Shown one piece after another: positions 23,208-33,132 of a DNA stretch of 64,000 nucleotides. The first letter of the stretch is position 1; each line of letters starts with the position of its first letter. The stretch spans positions 1 to 64,000 of the forward strand of contig NZ_LYXE01000110.1 of NCBI RefSeq assembly GCF_002532075.1, read 5' to 3'. The stretch comes from Candidatus Chloroploca asiatica (GTDB lineage Bacteria > Chloroflexota > Chloroflexia > Chloroflexales > Chloroflexaceae). Made by a program: the position numbers and the translations under genes. The notes beneath the pieces were generated by a model that was given only the letters and a program-made list of their open reading frames with translations, searched no databases and was not told the DNA's origin.

Positions 23208-24383
23208 ATGAAAGTCGCCCGTTTCGCCCATGGCCTGGCCCTTCTGCTGGTAGCTACGATCCTCCTCGTAGCCTGTGGTTCACAAACTCCTGCCGCCCCG
23301 GTTGCCTCAACAAACGCCCCTGCTGCGATTGACTGGAGCACCATGACCTCTGCCACGGAAGGTGGTGGGATGGAGGCTCTGATTGCGGCCGCACAGGCAG
23401 AAGGCGAATTGAATGTCATTGCCTTGCCTGATGATTGGTGCAACTATGGCACGATGATGGCAACGTTTAGCGAAAAGTATGGCATCAAGGTCAATTCAAT
23501 CAACCCCGAAGCCGGTTCCGCTGATGAATTGCAGGCTGTCCGCGATAATCGCGAAAACAAAGGCCCCCAGGCCCCCGATGTGCTTGACGTTGGCCCGGCT
23601 TTCGGCCCGCTCGCCAAGGATGAAGGTCTCCTCTCACCATATAAGGTCATGACCTGGGATACGATTGATGGGCTCAAAGACCCCGATGGCTACTATTACA
23701 CCGATTACAACGGCGTCATGGTCTTCGAGGTCAACCTGGATGTGATTCAAGATGTGCCCCAGGATTGGCCCGATTTGCTCGATCCGAAATATAAGGGCCA
23801 GGTAGCCCTCGCTGGCGATCCTCGCGCCTCCAACCAGGCCGCCCAGAGTGTCTATGCCGCGGCGCTTGCGAATGGCGGTTCGCTCGATAATATCGAGCCT
23901 GGTCTGGAGTTTTTCAAAACATTGAATGCCAATGGCAACTTGCTGCCTCTGATAGCGAATACTGGTTCGATCGCCAAGGGCGAAACACCAATCACGTTCC
24001 AGTGGAATTACCTGGCCCTCGCCAATGCCGAGTCCTTTAACGGCAATCCGCCGCTCGAAATTATCTATCCTGCGTCGGTCAACTGGGGCGGTTTCTATCT
24101 CCAGGCGATCAGCGCGTATGCGCCCCACCCCGCTGCGGCCCGCCTCTGGCAAGAGTTTCTCTACTCAGACGAAGGTCATACGATCTGGATGCAGGGCTAC
24201 TGCGCCCCCGCACGCCTTGCCGATATGCTCGAACGTGGGGTCGTACCCGATGACCTCAAAGCCAAACTGCCCGACCCCGCGATCATTAGTAGCGCTGTGG
24301 TGCCCAATGCCGACCAGTTGAACGCGGCCCGTGAGTTGATCAAGACCCAGTGGGATAGCGTTGTTGGTCTCGATATCAAGTAG
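23208..24383 (+). CDS. ABC transporter substrate-binding lipoprotein
   Basis: The protein has 391 residues. AAGGAG precedes the ATG. A lipoprotein signal (MKVARFAHGLALLLVAT, lipobox LVAC) is followed by a linker and a family 1-type extracellular solute-binding protein: AQAEGELNVIALPDDWCNYG, FSEKYGIKVNSI, DVLDVGPAFGPLA, DYNGVMVFEVN, WPDLLDPKYKGQVAL and PHPAAARLWQEFLYSDEG. These match the cluster that binds iron, polyamines, thiamine or 2-aminoethylphosphonate. The actual substrate is not decidable from sequence. It heads a complete four-gene importer operon. Confidence 0.92.
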   Translation: MKVARFAHGLALLLVATILLVACGSQTPAAPVASTNAPAAIDWSTMTSATEGGGMEALIAAAQAEGELNVIALPDDWCNYGTMMATFSEKYGIKVNSINPEAGSADELQAVRDNRENKGPQAPDVLDVGPAFGPLAKDEGLLSPYKVMTWDTIDGLKDPDGYYYTDYNGVMVFEVNLDVIQDVPQDWPDLLDPKYKGQVALAGDPRASNQAAQSVYAAALANGGSLDNIEPGLEFFKTLNANGNLLPLIANTGSIAKGETPITFQWNYLALANAESFNGNPPLEIIYPASVNWGGFYLQAISAYAPHPAAARLWQEFLYSDEGHTIWMQGYCAPARLADMLERGVVPDDLKAKLPDPAIISSAVVPNADQLNAARELIKTQWDSVVGLDIK

Positions 24384-24400
24384 ATCGTGTTGGTGACAAT

Positions 24401-24450
24401 CCACGGATGACACGGATGGGGCGGTTTTCGTCCATCCGTGTCCTTCTGTG
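24401..24450. repeat. CACGGATGACACGGATGG hairpin repeat inside the operon
   Basis: ACACGGATGG (24410-24419) pairs with CCATCCGTGT (24432-24441), within flanking CCACGGATG/CTTCTGTG. It sits between the binding-protein gene and the first permease. Such placement commonly lets the first gene be expressed at a higher level. Confidence 0.6.
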
Positions 24451-24490
24451 TTTTGCTGTGCCTCCACGTTGCAAAGGGACAAACGTTGCT

Positions 24491-25414
24491 ATGAGCACTT
24501 CCCCCCCACCGCGCTATCGTAACAATGCCTGGCGCGAGCATCCGCTCTGGAATTGGGTCGGCCTCGTGCCGTTTTTTCTTTTCATTTTCTTGTTTCTGAT
24601 CATTCCTTCGCTGAATCTCTTTACTGGTGCTTTTGTCACCAATAAAGGTCTCTTTACCCTCGAAAATCTCAGCGTTTTCCGCAATCCTCTTGTGCTCAAA
24701 GCCTATATGACGAGCCTCCAGGTGAGTTTGCTCACCGCCGTGATCGGCGGCCTCTTTGGGTTTTTCGTAGCGGCAGCCGTGGCCCTTGGTCATCCCCCAC
24801 GCTGGATGCGTAGTCTGATTATGACCTTTTCCGGGTTGGCAGCCAATTTTGGTGGCGTGCCACTGGCCTTTGCGTTTATTGCCACCCTCGGACGCACTGG
24901 TTTTGTGACGGCGCTGCTCAAAGAGGTCTGCTTTGCTGGCCCGGATGGCACGCAAATCTGCCCCTTTAATCCCTATGACCACGGCTTCAGTCTCTATAGT
25001 CTGACCGGCCTCGTCTTGGCCTATACCTATTTCCAGTTCCCGTTGATGGTGCTGACCATCACGCCCGCGCTCGAAGGGATGCGCAAAGAATGGCGCGAAG
25101 CGGCGGCGAATCTGGGGGCTTCTACCTGGCAGTACTGGCGCGATATTGCGCTGCCGGTGCTCACCCCTTCGATCCTCGGGGCAAGTATTCTGCTCTTTGG
25201 CAATGCTTTTGGCGCCTACGCGACCGCTCAGGCGTTGACGGGCGGTAGCATTCCGCTGGTCACAATCTTTGTCGGTCAACAGATCCGTGGGGATGTACTC
25301 GGCAATCCTCACGAAGGGTATGCGATGGCGATAGGCATGGTGGTCGTTATGGCCATCACCATCGTGGCCTACAGTATGTTGCAGCGTCAGGCGTCACGGT
25401 GGATGAAAGTATGA
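24491..25414 (+). CDS. ABC transporter permease 1
   Basis: The protein has 307 residues, starting at the ATG at 24491 (MSTSPPPRYR) after AAAGGGA. An upstream in-frame ATG at 24407 lies in the intergenic repeat. It has six hydrophobic helices and the permease EAA loop EWREAAANLGASTWQYWRDI-ALPVL that docks the ATPase. The sequence is of the spermidine/putrescine-Fe3+ type (binding-protein-dependent transport system inner membrane component). A loop containing CFAGPDGTQICPFNP sits in the middle of the protein. Its stop overlaps the next start (ATGA at 25411-25414). Confidence 0.93.
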   Translation: MSTSPPPRYRNNAWREHPLWNWVGLVPFFLFIFLFLIIPSLNLFTGAFVTNKGLFTLENLSVFRNPLVLKAYMTSLQVSLLTAVIGGLFGFFVAAAVALGHPPRWMRSLIMTFSGLAANFGGVPLAFAFIATLGRTGFVTALLKEVCFAGPDGTQICPFNPYDHGFSLYSLTGLVLAYTYFQFPLMVLTITPALEGMRKEWREAAANLGASTWQYWRDIALPVLTPSILGASILLFGNAFGAYATAQALTGGSIPLVTIFVGQQIRGDVLGNPHEGYAMAIGMVVVMAITIVAYSMLQRQASRWMKV

Positions 25415-26205
25415 AAGCACAACCGATCAACTGGTGGGCAATCTTCTGGATCGTGCTGGCGGCACTCTATTTTTTCTTGCCGATGTATGGAACGCTCGAT
25501 TTCTCGTTGCGCATGGAACGCAATACCATTAGTCTGAAGGCCTATGAAATCGTTTTTGCCGATCCTCGCTTCTGGCAGGGGTTTCGGTACTCGACCCTTA
25601 TGGCCCTGATCACGATTATTGTCAGCATTATCCTGTTTGTGCCAACCGTCTATTGGATGTATCTGAAGGTGCCCCAGGCCCGTCCCATCATGGAGATTAT
25701 CACGATTTTGCCCTTTGTCATTCCGACCATCGTCTATGTCTTCGGGTTGATTCGGACGTTTTCACGCCCTCCCTTCCAATTGACGCTCCATGCCTTGACG
25801 ACTGATATGCTGATTGTGGCTGGGTATGTGGTGATTTCGATGCCTTTTATGTTCCGGGCGATTGATGTCGGCATGCGCGCTCTTGATGTGCGAACCCTCA
25901 CCGAAGCCGCCCAAAGCCTTGGCTCAAATTGGTTCCAGGTGCTGGTCTATGTGATTGTGCCGAATCTCCGCGTTGCGATCCTCAGTGGGGCCCTCATCTC
26001 GTTTGCGACGGTGATGGGTGAACTTATTCTCGCCAGTTTCCTGGTACGCCCCGCCCTCGCTCCTTATATGGCGCTCTTGGGGTTGACCAAAGCCTATGAG
26101 CCGGCTGCATTGGCCATTATTAGTTACGCCCTTACCTGGGTTAGCCTCGGGTTGCTCCAGCTCGTTAGTCGGGGCGGCACAACCCGACAGTTGACTGGAA
26201 GATAA
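25411..26205 (+). CDS. ABC transporter permease 2
   Basis: The protein has 264 residues. The ATG at 25411 overlaps the stop of permease 1, indicating translational coupling. A start 12 bases upstream is also open. It has six membrane helices and the EAA loop RTLTEAAQSLGSNWFQVLVY. It forms a heterodimer with permease 1 in the same importer. The ATPase gene begins 15 bp after its stop. Confidence 0.93.
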   Translation: MKAQPINWWAIFWIVLAALYFFLPMYGTLDFSLRMERNTISLKAYEIVFADPRFWQGFRYSTLMALITIIVSIILFVPTVYWMYLKVPQARPIMEIITILPFVIPTIVYVFGLIRTFSRPPFQLTLHALTTDMLIVAGYVVISMPFMFRAIDVGMRALDVRTLTEAAQSLGSNWFQVLVYVIVPNLRVAILSGALISFATVMGELILASFLVRPALAPYMALLGLTKAYEPAALAIISYALTWVSLGLLQLVSRGGTTRQLTGR

Positions 26206-26220
26206 GGTGCGGGAGAAGAC

Positions 26221-27279
26221 ATGACTCATCTTGAACTCAGCCATATCCGCAAGGCGTTTGGCCCAGCTGTTGTCGTCGAGGATTTTAATCTGGCGGTGAC
26301 CCAGGGGGAATTTATCTCCTTCCTCGGGCCAAGCGGCTGTGGCAAAACAACCACCTTGCGTATGATTGCCGGCTTTGAATTACCCACAGCAGGCACCATT
26401 ACGATTGATAGCACCGATCTTACCAATACGCCTCCCAATAAACGCAATGTGGGGATGGTCTTTCAGTCCTACGCGCTCTTTCCAAATATGACGGTCGCGC
26501 ACAATGTAGGCTATGGCCTGAAAATCACGAGCAAAAGCAAAACCGAAATGATGCAGCGCGTCCACGAGATGCTCGCGCTGATCCAGATGGAGGAGTTTGC
26601 CCAGCGCTATCCGTTCCAACTTTCAGGCGGTCAGCAGCAACGCGTGGCCCTCGCCCGCGCCCTCGCCATTCGCCCAAAGTTGCTCTTGCTCGATGAGCCG
26701 CTCTCGGCGCTTGATGCCAAGATTCGCCTCGAGTTGCGTCACGAGATCCGCCGTATTCAACGCCAGTTGGGCCTTACGACAATCTATGTGACCCACGATC
26801 AAGAAGAGGCCCTCTCGCTCTCCGATCGCATTGTGGTGATGAGCAAGGGCAAGATTGAACAGGTCGGTACCCCAACTGAAATCTATAATGCACCAGCGAC
26901 CGAGTTCGTCGCTCGCTTCGTTGGGCATATCAATTTGCTGCCGGTCACCGTGCTCAATCCCGCCAATGGGGTCGTAAGCCTCGGTCGCCAGACCCTGCGC
27001 GCCGGGCGCTTTGGTCAGCTCAATGGGCGACCAGTGCAACTCGCTGTCCGCCCCGAAGAGATCAATCTTGGGGCAAAGCCCGACGCTAATACCCTCAACG
27101 GCGAGGTGGAATCGGTCACCTACCTGGGGTCAATTGTTCGTATCGGTCTACGCATCGAGCATCATCCGCTCTCGCTCGATGTTTTCAACGAACATACGCT
27201 CAAGCTGCCGCGCATCAGTGAGACGCTCGCGATCCATTTTCCCGTAGATGCCTGCTGGCTGATGGAGAAGTCTGATTAG
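26221..27279 (+). CDS. ABC transporter ATP-binding protein (PotA/FbpC type)
   Basis: The protein has 352 residues. It has the full set of nucleotide-binding motifs: Walker A GPSGCGKTT, Q-loop VFQSYALFPNMTV, signature LSGGQQQR, Walker B LLLLDEPLSALD and H-loop VTHDQEEA. A C-terminal TOBE/OB-like regulatory domain (about 240-352, VRPEEINLG, VTYLGSIVRIGLRI) follows, as in MalK/PotA/FbpC. It powers import by the two permeases and closes the operon; a strong terminator follows. Confidence 0.95.
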   Translation: MTHLELSHIRKAFGPAVVVEDFNLAVTQGEFISFLGPSGCGKTTTLRMIAGFELPTAGTITIDSTDLTNTPPNKRNVGMVFQSYALFPNMTVAHNVGYGLKITSKSKTEMMQRVHEMLALIQMEEFAQRYPFQLSGGQQQRVALARALAIRPKLLLLDEPLSALDAKIRLELRHEIRRIQRQLGLTTIYVTHDQEEALSLSDRIVVMSKGKIEQVGTPTEIYNAPATEFVARFVGHINLLPVTVLNPANGVVSLGRQTLRAGRFGQLNGRPVQLAVRPEEINLGAKPDANTLNGEVESVTYLGSIVRIGLRIEHHPLSLDVFNEHTLKLPRISETLAIHFPVDACWLMEKSD

Positions 27280-27288
27280 AATTTATAT

Positions 27289-27343
27289 GCAAAAACGCGA
27301 TGATAAAAGCCGGCGAAGCTGGCCTTTATCATCGCGTTTTTGC
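27289..27343. terminator. Bidirectional terminator
   Basis: GCAAAAACGCGATGATAAA (27289-27307) and TTTATCATCGCGTTTTTGC (27325-27343) are perfect 19-bp arms, extended inward by a CCGGC/GCTGG stem and GAA loop. A-run and T-run flanks make it work in both directions between the importer operon and the convergent FG-GAP gene. Confidence 0.9.
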
Positions 27344-27359
27344 AAGTATGACAACGTCT

Positions 27360-30300
27360 CTAGCGCCGCACAAACGGGAGATAAGCCTGTGGCACCAGGG
27401 GGCCTTGTCCACTACTGCCAACGCTAATGAACCCGTAGGCCGCATCATTGTCGTCACGAACCTGCACAAGTTGCCCTGCGGTAGGTTCAATCACGGCGTA
27501 TATCGTATACAGCCCCCGCTCTGCCGGGGTGATCCAGTTCACCTCTGCGTTCACCGAACTTCGCGCCGGGATGCCGTCAACAACGGTGCGCCCAATCAGG
27601 CGATCCGGGCCAGGCGGGTTCTGTGGGTTCGTCGAACCACTGTCGGCAAGATAGAAGGCTACGCTGAAGCTCTGATTCTGATCTTGTAGGCCATAGTTGT
27701 GGATCGGTACCTGCACACGTACCTGTTCTCTCGGTTCAGGCAAGGCCGGTAGCACTCGGATCTCGCGGGTGTAGCGCCGCAGCGCATCGCCCTGATCGCC
27801 TCGCCTCCACGGGAGGTTGAAGGCCGGATCAGGCTGGTTGTAATACTGATCCCAGCCATTGCCCGGCTCAACAATGGGCTCGGCAGCGTAGTCAATCACA
27901 AAGGCGTTGAAGCCAGGTGACCAGTAGACAAATGGTTCGACCCGATACGGGAAGCGCACCGCCTCGCCGGTCAATGCACCAATCCTGATCCGCACGACGG
28001 TATCTTCCTGAAGGCGGAATTCGTGGTTCGAGATCCGCTCCGACCCGTATTCATCACTGTAGCGCTCGACAAAGTAGGGCCGCTTGTAATCTGACGAGGC
28101 CGAGCCGCCGATCTGAAAGAACCCAAAATCTAAACCGGCACTCACTTCGACTGAGCCTTCGGCACCGCCTGTCTGGACCTCGCGCCCGTTGACGATGTTC
28201 TGCGAACGACTGTTGCTGCCCCGGTCTTCGCGGATTTTACTCAATGTCAACTCAAATTCGGTGACTTGTTCGCCCACGCTGACCCGCCGAAACTGCGCAA
28301 TCCGGTTGTACAGGCGATAGTTCGGTGGCGCCTCACGAGGGTACGACAAGAGATTCAGTGGCTCATGGCTAGGGATGTAGCCCGACGCAAGCCGTTTGCC
28401 CGGCACAATCGTCTCGGCGCTGACGTTGCACTGGTTGTTGTCACAGACCGGCCAAACGACCAGCAAATGCCCGCCTACGGTGTTGCTTTCATCAGTGTAG
28501 ATCGGGTATTCCCAGGTGTCATAGTCGCTCTCGGTACGAATGATGACGTCGTCACGCCCCGCCAGAATCGATTGCCGCAGGCGTACCGTCTCGATGCTCG
28601 TGGTGGCTTTCTCAAAGTTGGTGCCATAGCTGCGCTCGATGCTCGTGGCAACATGCGAGCCAAGCACGTTGTTGCCGCTGTTGAGCAGATCAATCATCCG
28701 CGTCACAATTTCAGGCCCGTTCAGATTGATCACATTTTGCTCAATATAACGAATCAGATCTTCAGCCGAAGGATCAGTTGGTGGGACGAGGGCCGCATTG
28801 ATCCGCTTGATCTCGTTGATGACTTCGTCAATCACCGACGGTCCCTGCACATCTTCTGTACTGTTCCTCCCCAGGGTCCAACTCCGTTGAATGTCAACCG
28901 CAATCTCGCTGGTCGCGGTGCTTGTCTCGTAATAGACACTGGTCGCACACTCACTGGGGATGTTCGGGTTCTGGCAGACGTTGACGCTGATTTCGGTGCC
29001 GTCAGGCAGAATGTCAAAATGACTCGGCGGCGCGTTGATGATCGCCAGTACCTGGCCCACGTTCGTCTCACGCCGATAGACCGGCGGGCCGAGCCGCACG
29101 CGGTCGCCATCAAAATCGCCAAGCGCCAATGCATATTCCGTTGAACAACAAGGTTGATTGACCGTCGCATGCGTAAGTTGCGTACGCTCGACAACCCTGC
29201 TGATGTTGCCTCCCACGTCAAGGTCGGCCCCATAGACGATAACCTGGGTCTCTTGACGCTGGTTGCCAGTGCTGTAGCGATAGTTCACCGCGACAATTTC
29301 AGCCCGCAGATCGCGGTTCAGATCGGCCATTGCCACCGGGCGACGACTGCTCCCCCGATTTCCAAGCGACGTCAGACTATCAACCAGGGCAAGCTTGCCT
29401 TGATCATCGATCCGATAGAGCCGAAGGTTGTTTTCAATATAAAAAACAAGTTCATCCTTGCCATCGAGATTCATATCACCAACGGCGATCGTGCGAAAGG
29501 AGGCTCCATTCTGATCAACCCGTTGACGATCACGTTCCGTGACCGCCCCAAGATCGGCGCGTACATCGAAAATGCCGGCGAAACTCTCACGCTTGTCACT
29601 GCTATTGATCCCATAGCCAAAAGCAAGCTCCAGCGCGACGTCGTCGTCGAAATTGCCGGCAGCCACCGCCAGATTGCCAGGCGAAGCATTCGACACCAGC
29701 GTCTCGACCACCTCTGGTCCAACCAGATACGTTTTCAGGCGCGGCTCCAGCGTATCGTTCACCAGGGTGAAGAATTGAACATAAATACCCCAGTAGCCAC
29801 TCTCGTTCACATTCTCTTCGACCGCAATAAGCGCAAGTTCGCTCTGCCCGTTGCCGTTGAAATCGCCAACCGCCAGATCAAAATTGAGCATATTAGAGGA
29901 AGTGGAGGCGGGAGCCTGCACCGCTATCGCCGCACGCCGACGAAGTTCGAGGCCCCCGTTGCCATCAAAGATCTCGAGATGCAACTGCCCGTCTTCCCCC
30001 TGATACGCCAGCGCAATTTCGTCAGAACGATCAGCATCAAGATCGCCCGCAGCCAGCCGCATCTCGTCGCTCCACCGCGTCAGTGTAATGCCTGACGTAG
30101 CAGTGTACGCCCGCTCCCAGGTAAAAGCCTGCTCGCCCCCCTGCAACTCGGGCACAAACAGGATCACCCGGCGCTCACGATCAGGCCACGCACCAACCAC
30201 ATTGCTGCGCAGGTTGCCATCAAGGTTGAAGGTGACCACATCCATCGGGCTACGCTGGAAACGACCAACATCCGGGCCAACGTTACGGCTCAGGGCCTCG

Positions 30301-30671
30301 GTTGGTGTGATCGCCCATCCAGCGTCGATCGTATTCGTTAAGGGACTTGTCACCGGCAAGACCGGGCCTGCCGCATCGTAAAAGGTGTGGTAGGCAACAT
30401 CATCCGGCGTCGTGCTTGTTGGCGTCGGTCCATTCCAAAACAACACAATGTCGGCCGCATCAAGGAGCGTTGCGCTGCCAGCAAGCGGATCAAGCCCAGG
30501 GTTCTGGGCCAGTACCTCTTCAAGATTCGTCAACTTCGAAGGCTGCCCAGGACGATGCAACGGAATCGAGCCACCCTGTTGCGCTGAAGCCGAAGGTGGT
30601 GCCAGTGGCACGCTGCCCACCAGCGTGAAAAAGAACAGACTCGCCAGGGTCAACCTCATAATCAAGCGCAT
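27360..30671 (-). CDS. Large exported FG-GAP/VCBS repeat protein
   Basis: The protein has 1103 residues. AGAAGGA lies before the ATG. A Sec signal peptide (MRLIMRLTLASLFFFTLVGS...SASA) leads to a repeat region of six or more FG-GAP-like blades with Ca-binding style loops (GDLDADRSDEIAL, VGDFNGNGQSELAL, VGDMNLDGKDELVF, MADLNRDLRAEIVA, LGDFDGDRVRL), which would form a beta-propeller. The middle and C-terminal parts (about 560-980) are not recognised. Near the end a CARDB-like segment (REQVRVQVPIHNYGLQDQNQ) precedes a tail finishing YLPFVRR. I infer a cell-surface or secreted adhesion or binding protein. It is monocistronic. A family B element abuts its Shine-Dalgarno and probably contains its promoter. 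Confidence 0.85.
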   Translation of the reverse strand: MRLIMRLTLASLFFFTLVGSVPLAPPSASAQQGGSIPLHRPGQPSKLTNLEEVLAQNPGLDPLAGSATLLDAADIVLFWNGPTPTSTTPDDVAYHTFYDAAGPVLPVTSPLTNTIDAGWAITPTEALSRNVGPDVGRFQRSPMDVVTFNLDGNLRSNVVGAWPDRERRVILFVPELQGGEQAFTWERAYTATSGITLTRWSDEMRLAAGDLDADRSDEIALAYQGEDGQLHLEIFDGNGGLELRRRAAIAVQAPASTSSNMLNFDLAVGDFNGNGQSELALIAVEENVNESGYWGIYVQFFTLVNDTLEPRLKTYLVGPEVVETLVSNASPGNLAVAAGNFDDDVALELAFGYGINSSDKRESFAGIFDVRADLGAVTERDRQRVDQNGASFRTIAVGDMNLDGKDELVFYIENNLRLYRIDDQGKLALVDSLTSLGNRGSSRRPVAMADLNRDLRAEIVAVNYRYSTGNQRQETQVIVYGADLDVGGNISRVVERTQLTHATVNQPCCSTEYALALGDFDGDRVRLGPPVYRRETNVGQVLAIINAPPSHFDILPDGTEISVNVCQNPNIPSECATSVYYETSTATSEIAVDIQRSWTLGRNSTEDVQGPSVIDEVINEIKRINAALVPPTDPSAEDLIRYIEQNVINLNGPEIVTRMIDLLNSGNNVLGSHVATSIERSYGTNFEKATTSIETVRLRQSILAGRDDVIIRTESDYDTWEYPIYTDESNTVGGHLLVVWPVCDNNQCNVSAETIVPGKRLASGYIPSHEPLNLLSYPREAPPNYRLYNRIAQFRRVSVGEQVTEFELTLSKIREDRGSNSRSQNIVNGREVQTGGAEGSVEVSAGLDFGFFQIGGSASSDYKRPYFVERYSDEYGSERISNHEFRLQEDTVVRIRIGALTGEAVRFPYRVEPFVYWSPGFNAFVIDYAAEPIVEPGNGWDQYYNQPDPAFNLPWRRGDQGDALRRYTREIRVLPALPEPREQVRVQVPIHNYGLQDQNQSFSVAFYLADSGSTNPQNPPGPDRLIGRTVVDGIPARSSVNAEVNWITPAERGLYTIYAVIEPTAGQLVQVRDDNDAAYGFISVGSSGQGPLVPQAYLPFVRR

Positions 30672-30690
30672 AGGTTATGTTCCTTCTGAT

Positions 30691-30934
30691 TAGTAGTCTG
30701 TAACGTACGTTTTCTGCTCTGCTGCCGAAGGGAGTGCCGGCTTCAGCCGGCTCATGGCTTTTAAGAATGAAACCAGGTAGTGCCGACTTCAGTCGGCTTC
30801 CGGCTCAGCCAACTGAAGTCGGCACTAGGCTTCGACAAGCTCAGCCTCCGTCCGTTCGCAACGCCCATCGTCCGCCGTTGGCTGAGTTTGTCGAAGCCAA
30901 TACCGAGAGCAGAAAACTTACTTCACACACTACT
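30691..30934. mobile_element. MITE-like element, family B, 244 bp with 27-bp TIRs
   Basis: TAGTAGTCTGTAACGTACGT then TTTCTGCT at the left, and AGCAGAAAACTTACTTCACA then CACTACT at the right, are inverted repeats with 23 of 27 matches. Inside are nested palindromes: AGTGCCGACTTCAGT (30779-30793) with ACTGAAGTCGGCACT (30812-30826), and GGCTTCGACAAGCTCAGCC (30829-30847) with GGCTGAGTTTGTCGAAGCC (30881-30899). It encodes no protein. It starts 20 bp upstream of the FG-GAP start codon. Confidence 0.7.
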
Positions 30935-31042
30935 CATGCCTTGCATGAAGCGTCACGCCGAGAAAAGGTGGATGCTTTCTATCTTACGGAGGTTCCGTCA
31001 ACGCAACGTCAATACAAGCAAGACTCATGCTAAAATGCTGTT

Positions 31043-33067
31043 ATGCTCTTTCTGCTGGGTGCCATGCAACTTGTGGTGGATGGACACAAAGCAGCCCTCT
31101 TTACCCCCGAAAAATCCCTTGCACTCCTGGGGTATCTGGCCGCTCATCGTGGTATGCACTCGCGCCGTGCCCTCGCCGGGCTCTTCTGGGGCGACATGGC
31201 CGAAGAACGTGCTCAGGCTAATCTGCGCATGGCGCTCTATAATCTCCAAAAAACGCTCCCCGCCGGGTATGTCCAGTCCGATCGCAAGAGTGTGGCCTTC
31301 GATCCCAAGGGTCTGGTCAAACTTGATAGCGAGCAGTTTGAAGAACTCCTCAGCACTGTTCATGATCTCGACAACCCAACTAGTCTTGACACGCTCGATC
31401 AGGCCATCCAGCTCTATCGTGGCGAGTTTATGGCCGGAGTTGCGATCGAGCACGAGCTCGCCTTTGCTGAATGGCTCTACGAACGGCGCACCTGGTACCA
31501 CGGGCGGGTGCTCGGTGCCCTCGATGCTCTGATCACCACGGCAACCCGCCACAGTGCCTGGCCCAGGGCTATTACGGCCACCCGCAAGCTCCTTGCCCTT
31601 GATCCATGCCGCGAACAGGCACATCGCCAACTGATGCACTTGCTCGCCCAGCAAGGCGCGTATACGGCGGCCCTCGAACAGTACGCGACCTGCCAGACGA
31701 TCTTGCATGCACGGATGGGGCTGACCCCTATGCCCGAGACTGATGCGCTCTATGCACGCATCAGCATAGCGCGCCTGCGTGGCCCGCCGCCCCTCCCTGC
31801 CTCAACCCTTCCCCTTGTCGGACGCGAACATGAGCTTGGTCTGCTCTACCAATATCTGGTTGTTGCCCCCCTTCGCCTGGTCACGCTGCTTGGGCCAGGA
31901 GGCGTTGGCAAGACACGCATCGCCCTGGCAACGGCCGCCCACCAGCACTACGCCTGGCGCGATGGAGTCTGCTTTGTGCCCCTCGCGAATCTCACCAGTG
32001 GGGCCGATCTGGGGCAGGCGATCGCCGAGGTGCTCCAACTTCCGCTCTCTGGCCAACGCAACCCGCACGAGGATCTCCTCAATTTCCTGACCAACCGCGA
32101 GATGCTGATGGTGCTCGACAATTTCGAGCACGTCCGGGATGAGGGCCTTGCGCTCGTCGAGGCGCTTCTTGCGGCTGCCCCAGGCGTGCAACTCCTCGTT
32201 ACGTCACGTGAACGCCTGAGCTTGAGCAACGAGGTATGCCTCAAGGTTGAAGGGCTCGCTTATCCCCTCGCACAGGTCGATCCAGCCGTCACCATCACAA
32301 CCTATAGCGCGATCCAACTCTTCCTCCGTCTCGCTCACCTTGAATATGCCGACCCACCTCCTTCCTCAGAACTGCTCGCGATAAGCCAGATTTGCTACAT
32401 CCTCGAAGGGTTGCCACTTGGCATCGAGTTGGCGGCCGGCCTCACCCCACACCTCAATTGCACAACGATTGCCGCCCTCCTTGAACATGATCGTGATCGC
32501 TTGCAATCCACCCTCCACGATGCCCCGCTCCGTCACCAGAGCCTCCGCACGGTGTTTGAACGCTCGTGGGAACGGCTCGATCCCTTTGAGCAACGTAGCT
32601 ACCGTCGTCTGGCGATCTTCTCTGGATCATTCACCGCCGAAGCGGCGCGGAGCGTTGCCGGTACGTCAAGCTATGCGCTCGATCTGTTCCTCGGCAAATC
32701 GCTGTTGCGTACCAGCGATCAGGGCTACTACGAGTTGCACGAGATGCTGCGCTACTACGCCAACGAACAACTCGCCAATGACCCAGAACAGGGCGCTGTA
32801 CGTATGGCGCATAGTAGCTATTACCTCAAGTTGCTCATTGCAAGCCTGGACGCCCTTGCTGGACCCGCGCCTCGTGATGCCGTTCAGCAACTGGGCCGCC
32901 AGTTCGCGAATATCCGGGCGGCCTGGCATCACGCCGCCAGGGGCGACACCGTGACCCACCTCGAGCTAGCGATCGAAGCCTTGTTACGTTACTATGTGGC
33001 AACCAGTCGCTTCCATGAAGGCGATCAGCCGAGGCCGCCAGCGACCAGCGCGTCACAGCCGTCTTGA
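31043..33067 (+). pseudogene. SARP/BTAD-NB-ARC transcriptional regulator, frameshifted and truncated
   Basis: The frame has 674 residues. The N-terminus (1-75) is a short winged-helix DNA-binding domain. A bacterial transcriptional activator domain runs from about 80 to 245 (YRGEFMAGVAIEHELAFAEW, DPCREQAHRQLMHLLAQQG). An NB-ARC-type ATPase follows: Walker A GPGGVGKTRIALATA, Walker B LMVLDNFEHV, sensor LLVTSRERL, and GLPLGIELAA. The usual long C-terminal TPR array is missing. The frame breaks near 33027: the sense continues one base back as AEAASDQRVTAVLKIAQA and is then lost at about 33094. It was once a STAND-type regulator of about 1000 residues, and now probably lacks its sensor. A partial product could still bind DNA. 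Confidence 0.8.
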
Positions 33068-33132
33068 AGATCGCCCAGGCACCCCCGGCCCATCCCACGC
33101 CAACCATCAGCGACCCCGTGGCTTAACCAGAC

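Noticed and set aside
28266-30095. Plus-strand frames inside the FG-GAP gene
   Set aside because: The minus-strand frame has a signal peptide, a ribosome site and repeated FG-GAP motifs; the plus-strand frames have none of these.
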